64,000 bases of DNA from Halobacteriales archaeon QS_4_69_225 (GCA_003020965.1 PXRL01000026.1:124001-188000); one strand, 5' to 3'; shown: positions 17,068-26,730, counted from the first letter of the stretch. Program-made: numbers and translations. Notes: generated by a model not told the origin, from the letters alone.

Positions 17068-18324
17068 TCAGGCCAGGTCGTAGAGGTTGTCGACGACGGC
17101 TTCGGCGTACTCGCTGGTGGCGAGCTTCTCGCCGCCCTCGATCTGTCGCTCGATGTCGTAGGTGACCGTCCGGTCGACGATGGTCCGCTCGACGGCGTCC
17201 CGGACGAGGTCGGCGGCGTCGTGCCAGCCCATGAACTCCAGGAGGATGCGGCCCGACAGGATCATCGCCGTCGGGTTGACCTTGTCCTGGCCGGCGTACT
17301 TCGGTGCCGAGCCGTGGACGGGTTCGGCGAGCACGCGGCCGTCGCCGACGTTGGCGCCGGGCGCGATACCGAGCCCGCCGATCTGGGCGCCGCAGGCGTC
17401 CGAGAGGTAGTCGCCGTTGAGGTTCGGCAGCGCCAGCACGTCGTACTGGTCGGTCCGGGTGAGGATCTGCTGGAGCATGTTGTCGGCGATGCGGTCGTTG
17501 ACGACGACGGCCTCGTCCGGCGGCTCGCCGTCGCGCTCCTCCCAGAGCGTGTCCTCGGTGATGACCGCCTCGCCGTACTCCTCCTCGGCGACCTCGTAGC
17601 CCCAGTCCCGGAAGGCGCCCTCGGTGAACTTCATGATGTTGCCTTTGTGGACCAGCGTCACCGAGTCGCGGTCGTGTTCGAGGGCGTAGTCGATGGCCTT
17701 CCGGACGAGCCGCTTCGTGCCGAACTCGGTGATGGGCTTGACGCCGATGCCGACCGGCCCGTCGTGGATGGTCGAGTCGTACCCCATCTCCGCCTCGACG
17801 AACTCCCGAACCTGCTCGGCGCCCTCGGTGTCGGCCTCCCACTCGATGCCGGCGTACACGTCCTCGGTGTTCTCCCGGAACGTCACCATGTCCATCCGCT
17901 CGGGCCGCTTGACCGGCGAGGGGACGCCCTCAAGGTGGTAGGTCGGCCGGATGTTCGTATAGAGGTCGAGCCGCTTCCGTAATGCGACGTTGAGACTCCG
18001 GAACCCGGCGCCGACGGGCGTCGTCAGCGGGCCCTTGATCGAGATCTTGAACTCCCGTAGCGCCTCGGTGGTGTCGGCCGGCAGGTTCTCGTCGTACATC
18101 TCCCGGGCGGACTCGCCGGCGTACACCCGCATCCAGTGAATCTCCCGGCCAGTGGCGTCGGCGGCCGCCTGCAGCACCGTCTGGGCGGCCGGACCGACGT
18201 CCACCCCGATGCCGTCCCCGTGGATGATGGGAACGATGGGGTCGTCGGGCACGACGAGTTCGTCGTCGCCCTCCACCTCGACTCTCCGGCCCGCAGAGGG
18301 TACTTCCACTTTGTCGTATGCCAT
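17068..18324 (-). CDS. icd: isocitrate dehydrogenase (NADP-type)
   Basis: PIVPIIHGDGIGVDVGPA, SLNVALRKRLDLYTNIRP, FRENTEDVYAGIEWE, VHGSAPKYAGQDKVNPTAMILSG. Confidence 0.95.
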   Translation of the reverse strand: MAYDKVEVPSAGRRVEVEGDDELVVPDDPIVPIIHGDGIGVDVGPAAQTVLQAAADATGREIHWMRVYAGESAREMYDENLPADTTEALREFKISIKGPLTTPVGAGFRSLNVALRKRLDLYTNIRPTYHLEGVPSPVKRPERMDMVTFRENTEDVYAGIEWEADTEGAEQVREFVEAEMGYDSTIHDGPVGIGVKPITEFGTKRLVRKAIDYALEHDRDSVTLVHKGNIMKFTEGAFRDWGYEVAEEEYGEAVITEDTLWEERDGEPPDEAVVVNDRIADNMLQQILTRTDQYDVLALPNLNGDYLSDACGAQIGGLGIAPGANVGDGRVLAEPVHGSAPKYAGQDKVNPTAMILSGRILLEFMGWHDAADLVRDAVERTIVDRTVTYDIERQIEGGEKLATSEYAEAVVDNLYDLA

Positions 18325-18457
18325 GCCGACGGGTTTTGGCGGCCGCCTCAAAGGCGTACCGCTCCCGCGGCGGATTTTGCATGAACGTCCCGGAGGGACC
18401 CGGCGCCGGCGCCGACGCTACCACAAGCCGTAATCCCTCGCCGACCGCAGGGGCCGT

Positions 18458-19396
18458 ATGCGCGTTATCGCCCACGGCGGCGCCGGCACCCCGCCCGAGG
18501 AACCGGCGGACAGACAGACGGCGCTCGAGGAGGCCACCGCGGCCGGCGCGGCGGCGGCGACGCCGACCGACGCCGTCGTCGTGACGCTGCGGGCCCTGGA
18601 GTCCGACCCTCAGTTCAACGCCGGCGTCGGCGGGGCCGTCCAGTCCGACGGCCACGTCCGAACCGACGCCGGCCTGATGACCGACGACCGCGCGGTCGGC
18701 GCCGTCGCCGGGATGCCCGGCGTCGAACACGCCGTCGACGTCGCCCGCGTCGTCAAGGAGCGAACGCCGCACGTCCTCGTGACGGGCGTCCACGCCGTCG
18801 ACCTGGCGGCGGCCGCCGGCGTCGAGGCCGGCGTCGACCTCCGGACCGACGAGACCGACCGACGGTGGGCCGACGTCGACGCCCCCGACGGCGACCCCCT
18901 GGCCCACGCCGACTGGGTGCGCGAGCGGTTCGGCGACCGTCTCGCGGCGGCGCCGGACACGGAGGCAGATTCGGAGGCCGAGACGGGGGCGAACGACGAC
19001 GACCATGACCACAATCACGACCACGACACCGTCGGCGCCGTCGCGACCGACGGCGACCGGGTTGCTACCGCCACCTCCACCGGCGGCCGGTGGCTGGCAC
19101 TGGCCGGCCGGGTCGGCGACGTCCCGCAGGTCGGCGCCGGCTTCTACTGTACGCCGGCCGGCGGTGCCTCGGCGACCGGCGCCGGCGAGGACATCGCCCG
19201 GACGACCCTCTCGCGGCGGGCGGTCGACCGCCTCGCCGACGGCGCGGACGCCCAGACGGCCGCCGAGGCCGCGATCGAGGAGTTCGGCGGCCTCGTCGAG
19301 GGGTCGGCTGGGGTGATCCTCATGACGCCGGACGGCGACGCCGGGGCGGCCTACAACAGCGAGGCGATGCAGACGGCTGTCGCCGGCGAGGTGTAG
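18458..19396 (+). CDS. isoaspartyl peptidase / L-asparaginase (Ntn hydrolase)
   Basis: MRVIAHGGAGTPPEEP, FNAGVGGAVQSDG, HDTVGAVATDGDRVATATSTGG (nucleophile Thr in GTVGAVA context). Confidence 0.9.
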   Translation: MRVIAHGGAGTPPEEPADRQTALEEATAAGAAAATPTDAVVVTLRALESDPQFNAGVGGAVQSDGHVRTDAGLMTDDRAVGAVAGMPGVEHAVDVARVVKERTPHVLVTGVHAVDLAAAAGVEAGVDLRTDETDRRWADVDAPDGDPLAHADWVRERFGDRLAAAPDTEADSEAETGANDDDHDHNHDHDTVGAVATDGDRVATATSTGGRWLALAGRVGDVPQVGAGFYCTPAGGASATGAGEDIARTTLSRRAVDRLADGADAQTAAEAAIEEFGGLVEGSAGVILMTPDGDAGAAYNSEAMQTAVAGEV

Positions 19397-19444
19397 CCAG
19401 CCGACCTGCCAAGGGCGTTCGTCCGTTCGGCACGACGAACGGAT

Positions 19445-19887
19445 ATGCCGACCGTCAGCGACGCGTACATCGAAAGCCGCCAGCGCGTCCGACCGACCGG
19501 TACGAGCAACCACGGCTCCGCCCACGACGTATCGTCGTCGAGTGAACGGACGAGGTCGGCGCGATGTCTGCGGTGCGGCACGCCGGCGAGACCTGCGTGA
19601 CGGCCCGCATCGACGAACTGAACTTCGAGCGGCCGGTCCCGCAGGGCGACACCCGCGTCGTCGAGTCGTACGTCTACGAGGCGGGCCGAACGAGCGTCGA
19701 GGTCCGTATCCGCGCCTTCCGGGAGCCACCCCGGACCGGTGACCGCGAGCAGACGACCGACGTCTACGTCACCTTTGTTGCCGTCGACGGGTCCGGCTCG
19801 CCGGTGGCGGTACCGGGGTCGATCGTCGCCGACGACCGCTGCGGACGGCTCCGGCGGGGCGCCCTCGAAAACGCGCCCGCCGAGTGA
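19445..19887 (+). pseudogene. acyl-CoA thioesterase (hotdog fold), frameshifted
   Basis: MPTVSDAYIESRQRVRPTGTSNHGSAHD (frame 1), then frame change and in-frame TGA before TDEVGAMSAVRHAGETCVTARIDELNFERPVPQGDTRVVESYVYEAGRTSVEVRIRAFRE. Confidence 0.7.
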
Positions 19888-19890
19888 GCC

Positions 19891-20616
19891 TCAGAGCGCC
19901 GCGACGGCTTCGAGGGCGACGTCGATGGTCCGGGCGACGTTGTCCCGGGCCTTCGGCGGTAGCTCCTCGTCGTCGGTCTCGCCCTTCTGGGTGCCCGCGA
20001 CGAGGTTGCCGTCGACGGTGCAGACCGCGCCGGCCGCCAGCCCCTTCCGGCGGGCCAGCGTGAAGATGGCGGCGGCCTCCATCTCGACGGCCAGCAGTCC
20101 GGCCTCGTTCCACTCCCGCACGTAGGCGTCTGTCTCGGCGTAGAAGGCGTCGTCCGTCGCGACAGGGCCGACGTGGACCGGCGCCTCGCGGGCGGCGGCG
20201 GCGTCGACCAGCGCCGACAGCGTCTCGTGGTCCGGCACCGCCGGCACCGCGACGTCCTCGTACCGTTCGGTCGTCCCCTCGTCCTTGGCGGCGCCGGTGG
20301 CGACGACGGTGTCGCCGATTTCGATGTCCGGCTGGAGGGCGCCGGTGGTGCCGACGCGGACGAGCCGCTCGACGCCGACAGCCGCCAGCTCCTCGACGGC
20401 GATGGCCGCCGACGGCGAGCCGATGCCCGTCGAGCAGATCGTCAGCTCGCGGTCACCGTAGACGGCGTTGACGAGCTTGTACTCGCGGTTCTCGGCGACG
20501 GTCTCCGCGTCGTCGCAGTGGTCGGCGATGCGGTCGACGCGGCCGGGGTCGCCCGGCAGTAGCGCGACATCGTGGGTCTCGCCCGGCTCGACCAGCAGGT
20601 GCGGCTGTTTGGCCAT
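19891..20616 (-). CDS. uridine phosphorylase-like nucleoside phosphorylase
   Basis: VALLPGDPGRVDRIA, ICSTGIGSPSAAIAVEELAAVGVERLVRVGTTGALQ, LLAVEMEAAAIFTLA. Confidence 0.9.
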   Translation of the reverse strand: MAKQPHLLVEPGETHDVALLPGDPGRVDRIADHCDDAETVAENREYKLVNAVYGDRELTICSTGIGSPSAAIAVEELAAVGVERLVRVGTTGALQPDIEIGDTVVATGAAKDEGTTERYEDVAVPAVPDHETLSALVDAAAAREAPVHVGPVATDDAFYAETDAYVREWNEAGLLAVEMEAAAIFTLARRKGLAAGAVCTVDGNLVAGTQKGETDDEELPPKARDNVARTIDVALEAVAAL

Positions 20617-20645
20617 GTCGAGTTCTCGCGGGCGACCCCCAAAAG

Positions 20646-21287
20646 TCAGTCGTCCTGGCGGAACGGCGGCGCCGTCGGAATCGCCGCCGGCTCCGGGACG
20701 CTGTGGTCGGCGGGGCCGCCGTCGCCGTCGCCGACGAACACCGTCCGGTAGCCGCGGTCGGACGCCGGCCGGACGTCGTAGTCGACGTTGTCGCCGACCA
20801 CCACGTAGTCGTCGGCCGGGACGGCGTCGGTGACGGCGTCGAACGGCGCGTCGGCGGGCTTGAACGCCTCGACGTCGTCGGCACACACCACGGCGTCGAC
20901 GTGATCGGCGAGGCCGGTCACCGCCAGCTTCCGGCGCTGGACCGGGCCGTAGCCGTTGGTCACGACGCCGACCCGCTCCAGCGACGCCAGCAGTTCCCCG
21001 AGACCCTCCGGGGCGTGCGTGGCCGCGAGTTCGGCCTCGACGTACGTCTCGGCGAACCGCTCGGGGTCGATTTCGAGGCCGGCCTCGCGGGCGGCCCGGG
21101 CCGCGCCGACGTACGGGCTCTCCTCGAAGGCCGCGAACGTCTCGACGTAGCCGGGGCCGAGCGCCTCGGCGGCGTCGTCGGTCGGCTCGACGCCCGCCCG
21201 CCGGCAGGCGTCCCGGAAGATGCCCGCCCGCTCCGGGTCGTAGACCACCAGCGTCTCGTCGAGGTCGAAGAGATAGCCGACCGTCAC
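20646..21287 (-). CDS. HAD family hydrolase (GTG start)
   Basis: VGYLFDLDETLVVYD, GVVTNG, KPADAPFDAV, VVGDNVDYDV. Confidence 0.88.
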   Translation of the reverse strand: MTVGYLFDLDETLVVYDPERAGIFRDACRRAGVEPTDDAAEALGPGYVETFAAFEESPYVGAARAAREAGLEIDPERFAETYVEAELAATHAPEGLGELLASLERVGVVTNGYGPVQRRKLAVTGLADHVDAVVCADDVEAFKPADAPFDAVTDAVPADDYVVVGDNVDYDVRPASDRGYRTVFVGDGDGGPADHSVPEPAAIPTAPPFRQDD

Positions 21288-21439
21288 GCCGGTACCCACG
21301 TCGGCGCCGGAATAAACGCTTTCGCCCCCTTCAGCGGCGGTGTTCAGATAGGCACCGGCGAGCCGGTCCGTTTCTGCCGGAGAACCAACCGAATCCTGGC
21401 GGACTGAAAGGGCGAGGCGCTGCGTGGCGGCTTCGCCGT

Positions 21440-21700
21440 GGTTCGAGAGAGCCGAAGCTCTCTCGTCATCACGAAAGGCGCGAAGCGCCTTTCGAACGAC
21501 CACGTTAGATGGCGGCCGGTGAAACCGGCCGCCCACTCGACGACCCTCGACGACGCAAGCCGCGAGGGAGCCGCAGGCTCCCTCGGCCCGCTCGCGCGGC
21601 AGCGCCGCGCGAGGACACCACAGGGAGCAACGCGACCGAGGAGCGTGGTTCGAAAGACTCGCCTCGAGCCGTGCGAGCGGGCCGAAGGCCCGCGAGCAGA
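21440..21700. repeat. hairpin array B: six stem-loops with 3-4 nt loops
   Basis: CGAGAGAGC-CGAA-GCTCTCTCG; CGAAAGGCGC-GAA-GCGCCTTTCG; GGCGGCCGGT-GAA-ACCGGCCGCC; CGAGGGAGCC-GCA-GGCTCCCTCG; CTCGCGCGGC-AGC-GCCGCGCGAG; GCGGGCC-GAA-GGCCCGC; spacers shared with array A. Confidence 0.9.
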
Positions 21701-21766
21701 AGTCGAGAGCGCCGAGGGCTTTCTCCTGCGTCCCGTTCTCCCAAGCCTCATCTGAATATCACTCTC

Positions 21767-22288
21767 TTAGCCGAGCAGGACGCCGGAGACGGCGGCCGTC
21801 CCGGCGACGAGGCCGACGCCGTAGACGGCCGCGGAGAGTGCCCACCCCTGTCTGACCGTCGCCGGTCGCGTCTCGAATGCGTTGCCGCCGTATCGGGGGA
21901 AGACGAGCCACGAGAAGACGCCGTACAGCAGGCAGACGACGAGCGCGGCCGCCAGCAGTTCGGCGCCGCCGGTGACGCCGGCGACGTCGAGTTCGCCGAC
22001 GCCGAGGGCCTCTCGGAGCCGCTCGGCGGCGAGGTGTAACCCCTCGAAGACGACGCCGGCGGCCACGCCGGCGGCGAGGTGGGTCGCGTCGGCGGCCGAC
22101 CGCGACACCTCGCTCGGCGGCTCCCGCCACAGCGCCGCCGCGGCCACGTACGGCGGGACGTAGCCGTAGGACTGCCGCCACATGGCGACGGTCGCGCCGA
22201 GCGTCGCCGCGAGGCCGACGACCGCCGCGGCCGAGAGCCGCAGCCCCGGCGAGGGAGCCGTCCCGCCGAAGCCGTGGAGCGGTATCAC
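21767..22288 (-). CDS. uncharacterised membrane protein (GTG start)
   Basis: Several hydrophobic segments; GTG start overlaps the stop of the PfkB gene. Confidence 0.65.
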   Translation of the reverse strand: MIPLHGFGGTAPSPGLRLSAAAVVGLAATLGATVAMWRQSYGYVPPYVAAAALWREPPSEVSRSAADATHLAAGVAAGVVFEGLHLAAERLREALGVGELDVAGVTGGAELLAAALVVCLLYGVFSWLVFPRYGGNAFETRPATVRQGWALSAAVYGVGLVAGTAAVSGVLLG

Positions 22289-23127
22289 GACACCACCCGC
22301 TCGACGCGCTCCCGGGAGAGGTCGGGCCGCGGACCGCGCTCGCCGGCCGCCAGGGCACCGCAGGCGTTGGCGACCGACAGCGCCCGCTCGGGGTCGCCGT
22401 CGGCGATTCGGACGGCCAGAAAGCCCGCCGCGAAGGCGTCGCCCGCGCCGGCGACGTCGACCGGCGGCCCGTCGAAGTCGTATCCCGGGGGGTCGAAACG
22501 GCCCTCGGGGCAGTTCAGGGTCGCCCCCCGGTCGCCGCGCGTCGTCACCGTCCAGGCGGGCGTCGCCGTCGCCGCGGTCTCCCGTTCCGTGGCGAACAGC
22601 AGGTCGACGTGGTCGACGACGTCGCCGTAGTCGCGGTCGGCGAGCCGCCGGCCGGGGTCGAAGCTGACCGCCAGCCCGCGGTCGGCCGCCGTCGCTGCCA
22701 ATACCGCCGCCGTCTCCGGGTCCTGACCCGTCAGGTGGAGCGCGTCGGCGTCGTCGAACGCCGCGGCCGGGACGTCGGCCGCCGACAGCGCTTCGTCGGC
22801 GCCGCCGGTCCCCAGGACCGCCACCTCGCCGTCGTCGTCGACGAGGAGGTATTTTCGGGCCGTCGCCGCGTCGGCGACCGTCCGGAGCCGCGTCTCCACG
22901 CCCGCCCGCCGCAGTTCCGCCCGGACCGCCGAGCCGGCGCCGTCGTCGCCGACGCTGCCGAACAGTCGCGCCTCCCCGCCGAGCCCGGCCAGGGCGGCAG
23001 CGACATCGGCCGCGCCGCCGCCGGGTTCCGTCCGCTCGCGGACCCGGGCCTCGTCGTCCGGCGCTGGCAGCCGGTCGACCCGCAGGGTGACGTCCCAGTT
23101 GACGTGTCCGGCACACATCACGCGCAT
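22285..23127 (-). CDS. PfkB family carbohydrate kinase
   Basis: [66 protein letters not shown]. Confidence 0.9.
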   Translation of the reverse strand: MRVMCAGHVNWDVTLRVDRLPAPDDEARVRERTEPGGGAADVAAALAGLGGEARLFGSVGDDGAGSAVRAELRRAGVETRLRTVADAATARKYLLVDDDGEVAVLGTGGADEALSAADVPAAAFDDADALHLTGQDPETAAVLAATAADRGLAVSFDPGRRLADRDYGDVVDHVDLLFATERETAATATPAWTVTTRGDRGATLNCPEGRFDPPGYDFDGPPVDVAGAGDAFAAGFLAVRIADGDPERALSVANACGALAAGERGPRPDLSRERVERVVS

Positions 23128-23239
23128 GCCGGCGGCTACCGGCCGCGGGGTAAAAGCCCGCACGGTTGTACTGCGGGTCGGTGACGCCGGGCGCGGGGAG
23201 ATCCGGGTTCGGAACGTCGAAACGGCCTCGCTCTCGCCG

Positions 23240-24061
23240 TCAGGCGACCGCGAAGAGGACGACGTTGTGGGCGCCGGGGCCGAGCCCGACCGCTGCCACG
23301 AGTCCCAACAGCGGGTAGCCCTCGGTCGGCGTCTCCCGGACGTAGCCGTCGAAGGCGACGACGACGGCCGCGCCGACGAGCAGCTTCACGACGACGAACA
23401 GCCAGGCGTCGCCAAGGACCGCCGGCGCGGGCAGTCCGGCGCCGACCTCGATGATCAGCCGCGAGAGGGGGGTCTGCTCGCCGAAGCCCAGCAGGTCGTA
23501 GCCGACGGCCGTCGAGACGCCGTCCAGCGCGTGGCCGAACACCGCCAGCAGGCCGACGGCGCCGGTCGCCTTGCCGGTGCCGAGCCGCCCGAGGCCGGCC
23601 CAGGTCGCCGCGGCCGCCAGCGTCGCGCCGGCGACGATGGCCGCCGACCGGCCGACTGCCGCCGCGTCCGGCGTCGGGAGGGCGACGACGGCGCCGATCA
23701 GCGCGACGAGCAGGAGGCCGACACCGGAAACCGCGAGGACGGCGGGCGCGCCGGTGGTCAATCGGTCGGCCGGCCGGTCGGCGACGGCGGCCCACGCGAG
23801 GCCGGCGGCGGCGCCGACGGTGGCGTAGACGGCCGGCGAGCCGAACAGCGGCGCCACGGGGTCCGGCACCGCTCCGGCCTGGAAGAGGGCGTACAGCGCC
23901 CCGCCGGCGGCCATCCAGGGGGCGAAAGCGGCGACGGCCGCCTCGGTCACGGACGGACGGCGGCGGCGGAGGGCGGCGCCGGCGACCCCGACGGCGGCGA
24001 CCAGCCCGACGAGATACGGTAGCGGCGGCAGCGCGAAACCCGACGGGAGCACCTGGAGCAC
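23240..24061 (-). CDS. DUF63 family membrane protein
   Basis: FGHALDGVSTAVGYDLLGFGEQTPLSRLIIE, GLGPGAHNVVLFA; multi-TM. GTG start assigned. Confidence 0.82.
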   Translation of the reverse strand: MLQVLPSGFALPPLPYLVGLVAAVGVAGAALRRRRPSVTEAAVAAFAPWMAAGGALYALFQAGAVPDPVAPLFGSPAVYATVGAAAGLAWAAVADRPADRLTTGAPAVLAVSGVGLLLVALIGAVVALPTPDAAAVGRSAAIVAGATLAAAATWAGLGRLGTGKATGAVGLLAVFGHALDGVSTAVGYDLLGFGEQTPLSRLIIEVGAGLPAPAVLGDAWLFVVVKLLVGAAVVVAFDGYVRETPTEGYPLLGLVAAVGLGPGAHNVVLFAVA

Positions 24062-24148
24062 GGCTCCAGCACCGGCCGGGCCGGGCGAAAGGGTTGCGAT
24101 CCGAAACCGAACGCAACCCCTTTCTTCGGACCGGCCGAACGCGGTGGC

Positions 24149-25042
24149 ATGAGCCCCGAACTCACCGACGAACAGCTCGAGAAACACCGCGAGGCCGGCG
24201 AAATCCTCGCCGAGGTCCGCGAGGCGGCCGCCGACCGCGTCGAGGTCGGCGCCTCCCACCTCGAGGTCGCGGAGTTCGCCGAAAATCGCATCCGCGAACT
24301 CGGTGCCGAGCCCGCCTTCCCCGTCAACATCAGCATCGACGAGGAGGCCGCCCACGCGACGCCGACGCCGGACGACGAGGCGACCTTCGGCGAGGAGATG
24401 ATCAACCTCGACATCGGCGTCCACGTCGACGGCTGGCTGGCCGACACCGCCGTCACGGTCGACCTCTCGGGGCACGCCGACCTCGCGGAAGCGCCCGGCG
24501 AGGCGCTGGAAGCCGCGATCGAGGTCGTCGAGCCGGGCGTCGAGACCGGCGAGATCGGCGCCGAAATCGAGTCCGTCATCGACGGCTACGGCTACAACCC
24601 CGTCGTCAACCTCACCGGCCACGGTCTCGGTCACTGGGAGCAACACACCGAGCCCAACGTCCCCAACCGGGCCGTCGAGCAGGGCATCGAACTCGAGGTC
24701 GGCGACGTCGTCGCCATCGAGCCGTTCGCCACCGACGGCGGCGGAAAGGTCACCGAGGGCGCCCACGAGGAAATCTACTCGCTGGAGCGGGAGGCCAGCG
24801 TCCGCGACCGGGGCGCCCGGCAGGCCTTAGAGCAGATCGTCGAGGAGTTCAAGACGCTGCCGTTCGCCCGCCGGTGGCTCGAGACCTCGCGGGCGGAGAT
24901 GGCGCTGCGCCGACTCGAACAGAAGAACGTCGTCCACGGTTACCCCGTCCTCCAGGAGGACGAGGGCTGTCTCGTCAGCCAGCGGGAACACACCGTCATC
25001 GTCACCGAGGACGGCTGCGAAGTAACGACGCGGGCCGGGTGA
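24149..25042 (+). CDS. map: methionine aminopeptidase type II
   Basis: INLDIGVHVDGWLADTAVTVDL, NLTGHGLGHWEQHTEPNVPN, VAIEPFATDGGGKVTEG. Confidence 0.95.
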   Translation: MSPELTDEQLEKHREAGEILAEVREAAADRVEVGASHLEVAEFAENRIRELGAEPAFPVNISIDEEAAHATPTPDDEATFGEEMINLDIGVHVDGWLADTAVTVDLSGHADLAEAPGEALEAAIEVVEPGVETGEIGAEIESVIDGYGYNPVVNLTGHGLGHWEQHTEPNVPNRAVEQGIELEVGDVVAIEPFATDGGGKVTEGAHEEIYSLEREASVRDRGARQALEQIVEEFKTLPFARRWLETSRAEMALRRLEQKNVVHGYPVLQEDEGCLVSQREHTVIVTEDGCEVTTRAG

Positions 25043-25238
25043 GCCGCCGGAGGAACGGCCGGCGGGCGACGGGCCGCCGCGGTCGACCCCGACCGAGGCC
25101 AGCGGCACGGCTCGCCCGCGCGTAGCGTAGAACGGATGTCGTCGCGGTCGGTCCGGGATTCGCGTTCGCGTTCACGTTACTCGCCGGAGCAGGTCGCCCC
25201 GGGACGGTCACCTGATTCGAGGCGGATGGCCCCTCTCG

Positions 25239-25340
25239 ACGAGCGAAAGCGATCAAGTAGGGTAGGGAGGATAGCGCGGAACGGAGTTCCGCGGACCATA
25301 CGAGCGGGCAAGCCCGCGCGCAGAAGCCGACACGGATGGA
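25239..25340. repeat. hairpin-rich segment C, related to arrays A/B
   Basis: CGCGGAAC-GGA-GTTCCGCG and GCGGGC-AA-GCCCGC; CGAGCGGGC..GCCCGCG.GCAGAAG.CGA shared with array B; GAGCGAAAGCGA nearby. Confidence 0.65.
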
Positions 25341-25399
25341 GGCTCTACCCTCGGTGTGCGTGGTGCTGGCGCCGGGGTCGAGGCCATACCTTTCTGACG

Positions 25400-25690
25400 A
25401 AATTACTCATGACCGCCCGTGCAAGCCTCGGCGGGCGCACGTCTCGCCGAGGTAGGGCGCACGTAACCCGTCCCCTGACGTCGGGGCCACGATGTGGCCA
25501 CCGACAATCAAAGTGGGAGTGTCGCCGACCGGCCGAATCAATCCAAGGCGGCGTAGCACCCCTACGTGCGCTGTTCGGCCGGGATGACGCGACTGCAACG
25601 AAGGTCGCGCCTCTCCATGCACGGGGGCCGGGCCGAAACCACTGTGAGAATCTCCCGCCCTCGACGAGCGAACTCTTGTAGGTGAGCGAC
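25400..25690 (-). other. candidate structured non-coding RNA or degraded mobile-element segment; strand uncertain
   Basis: Dense inverted repeats: CCTCGGCG/CGCCGAGG, GGCCAC-GAT-GTGGCC, CGGCCGAA/TTCGGCCG enclosing CGTAG/CTACG, GCGAC/GTCGC; neither strand gives a convincing protein. Confidence 0.4.
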
Positions 25691-25705
25691 GTAGGGCGAG
25701 GCAGT

Positions 25706-25903
25706 TTACACGTCGTTCATCCGCGTCAGCGTCTCCTCCCCGCAGATCCGGCAGGCGGTCACGCGGTACGGCTCCCGCGAGAACTCCGCGTTCTCGTTCT
25801 TGTGGCTCTCCGTTAGCAGTCGGATACCGACCTCGTGAGGCGTCTCGCCGTCGCACGCCTCGCAGTTCTCGGCCATCGCGCTGTCGTCGGATACGGTTGA
25901 CAT
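25706..25903 (-). CDS. small zinc-ribbon protein
   Basis: MSTVSDDSAMAENCEACDGETPHEVGIRLLTESHKNENAEFSREPYRVTACRICGEETLTRMNDV; two CxxC motifs. Confidence 0.85.
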   Translation of the reverse strand: MSTVSDDSAMAENCEACDGETPHEVGIRLLTESHKNENAEFSREPYRVTACRICGEETLTRMNDV

Positions 25904-26139
25904 CGTCGTCCGTCGGTAGCGCCGAAATCTGTATAAGTACCGCCTTCGGTTGAGATCGTTCGTACCGTTCAACGCCGGTCGAAACGCCGCGAGCCAACCG
26001 TCGACGAGACGGCGACGAGCGCCCACGAAACGGGAGATACGAGGAAAACGGCGGCGGCAGAACGGCTTGAACGGCCAACAGATTCAAATAGGAGAACGAA
26101 CGCGAACAGCGTTAACCGCCCGTGGACCGACCGGCGCAC

Positions 26140-26670
26140 ATGGACCAACTGGTCGCACCGTGGCGCATCGAGTGGGTCGAACGCGACGACGACCCCGACG
26201 GCTGTCCGTTCTGCGTCCTGCCGGAGCGGTCGGACGCCCGCGAGGCAAACGTCGTCGCCGCCGCCGACCGCGCGTTCGTCCTGTTGAACAACTACCCCTA
26301 CAATCCCGGTCACGCGATGGTCATCCCGCGGGCGCACACCGGCGCGTTCACCGACCTCGACGAAGCGACGCTGTTGGAACACGCCCGGCTCAAACAGCGA
26401 ACGATCGAGGCCCTCGAGGCCGCTCTCGACCCCGACGGCCTCAACGCGGGGCTCAACCTCGGCGACGGCGCCGGCGGCTCCGTCGACGACCACCTCCACA
26501 CCCACGTGGTGCCGCGGTGGACCGGCGACACCAACTTCATGCCGGTCTGCGCGGACACGAAGGTCATCGTCGAAGCCGTCGACGACACCTACGAGCGGCT
26601 GCACGAGGCCTTCGCCGAACAGCCCGACACGACGGTCGCCGACAGCGGCGCGGTCCGGATCGACCTATGA
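26140..26670 (+). CDS. HIT family hydrolase
   Basis: NNYPYNPGHAMVIPRAHTGAF, DHLHTHVVPRW (HxHxH). Confidence 0.92.
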   Translation: MDQLVAPWRIEWVERDDDPDGCPFCVLPERSDAREANVVAAADRAFVLLNNYPYNPGHAMVIPRAHTGAFTDLDEATLLEHARLKQRTIEALEAALDPDGLNAGLNLGDGAGGSVDDHLHTHVVPRWTGDTNFMPVCADTKVIVEAVDDTYERLHEAFAEQPDTTVADSGAVRIDL

Positions 26671-26730
26671 CTGCGCCGGCTCTACGGCCCAATCCTACCG
26701 CTTAACCGGATGGTTCCGTTAGTGGGAGCG

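Noticed and set aside
25136-25681. 181-aa plus ORF (and 226-aa minus ORF 25407-26087)
   Set aside because: Overlaps highly structured, non-protein-like sequence; composition not typical of haloarchaeal acidic proteins.
25400-25690. Firm identification as RNase P RNA or SRP RNA
   Set aside because: Could not find the conserved RNase P CR-I/CR-V or SRP GGAAGG/AGCA motifs by eye, so left as an unassigned candidate.
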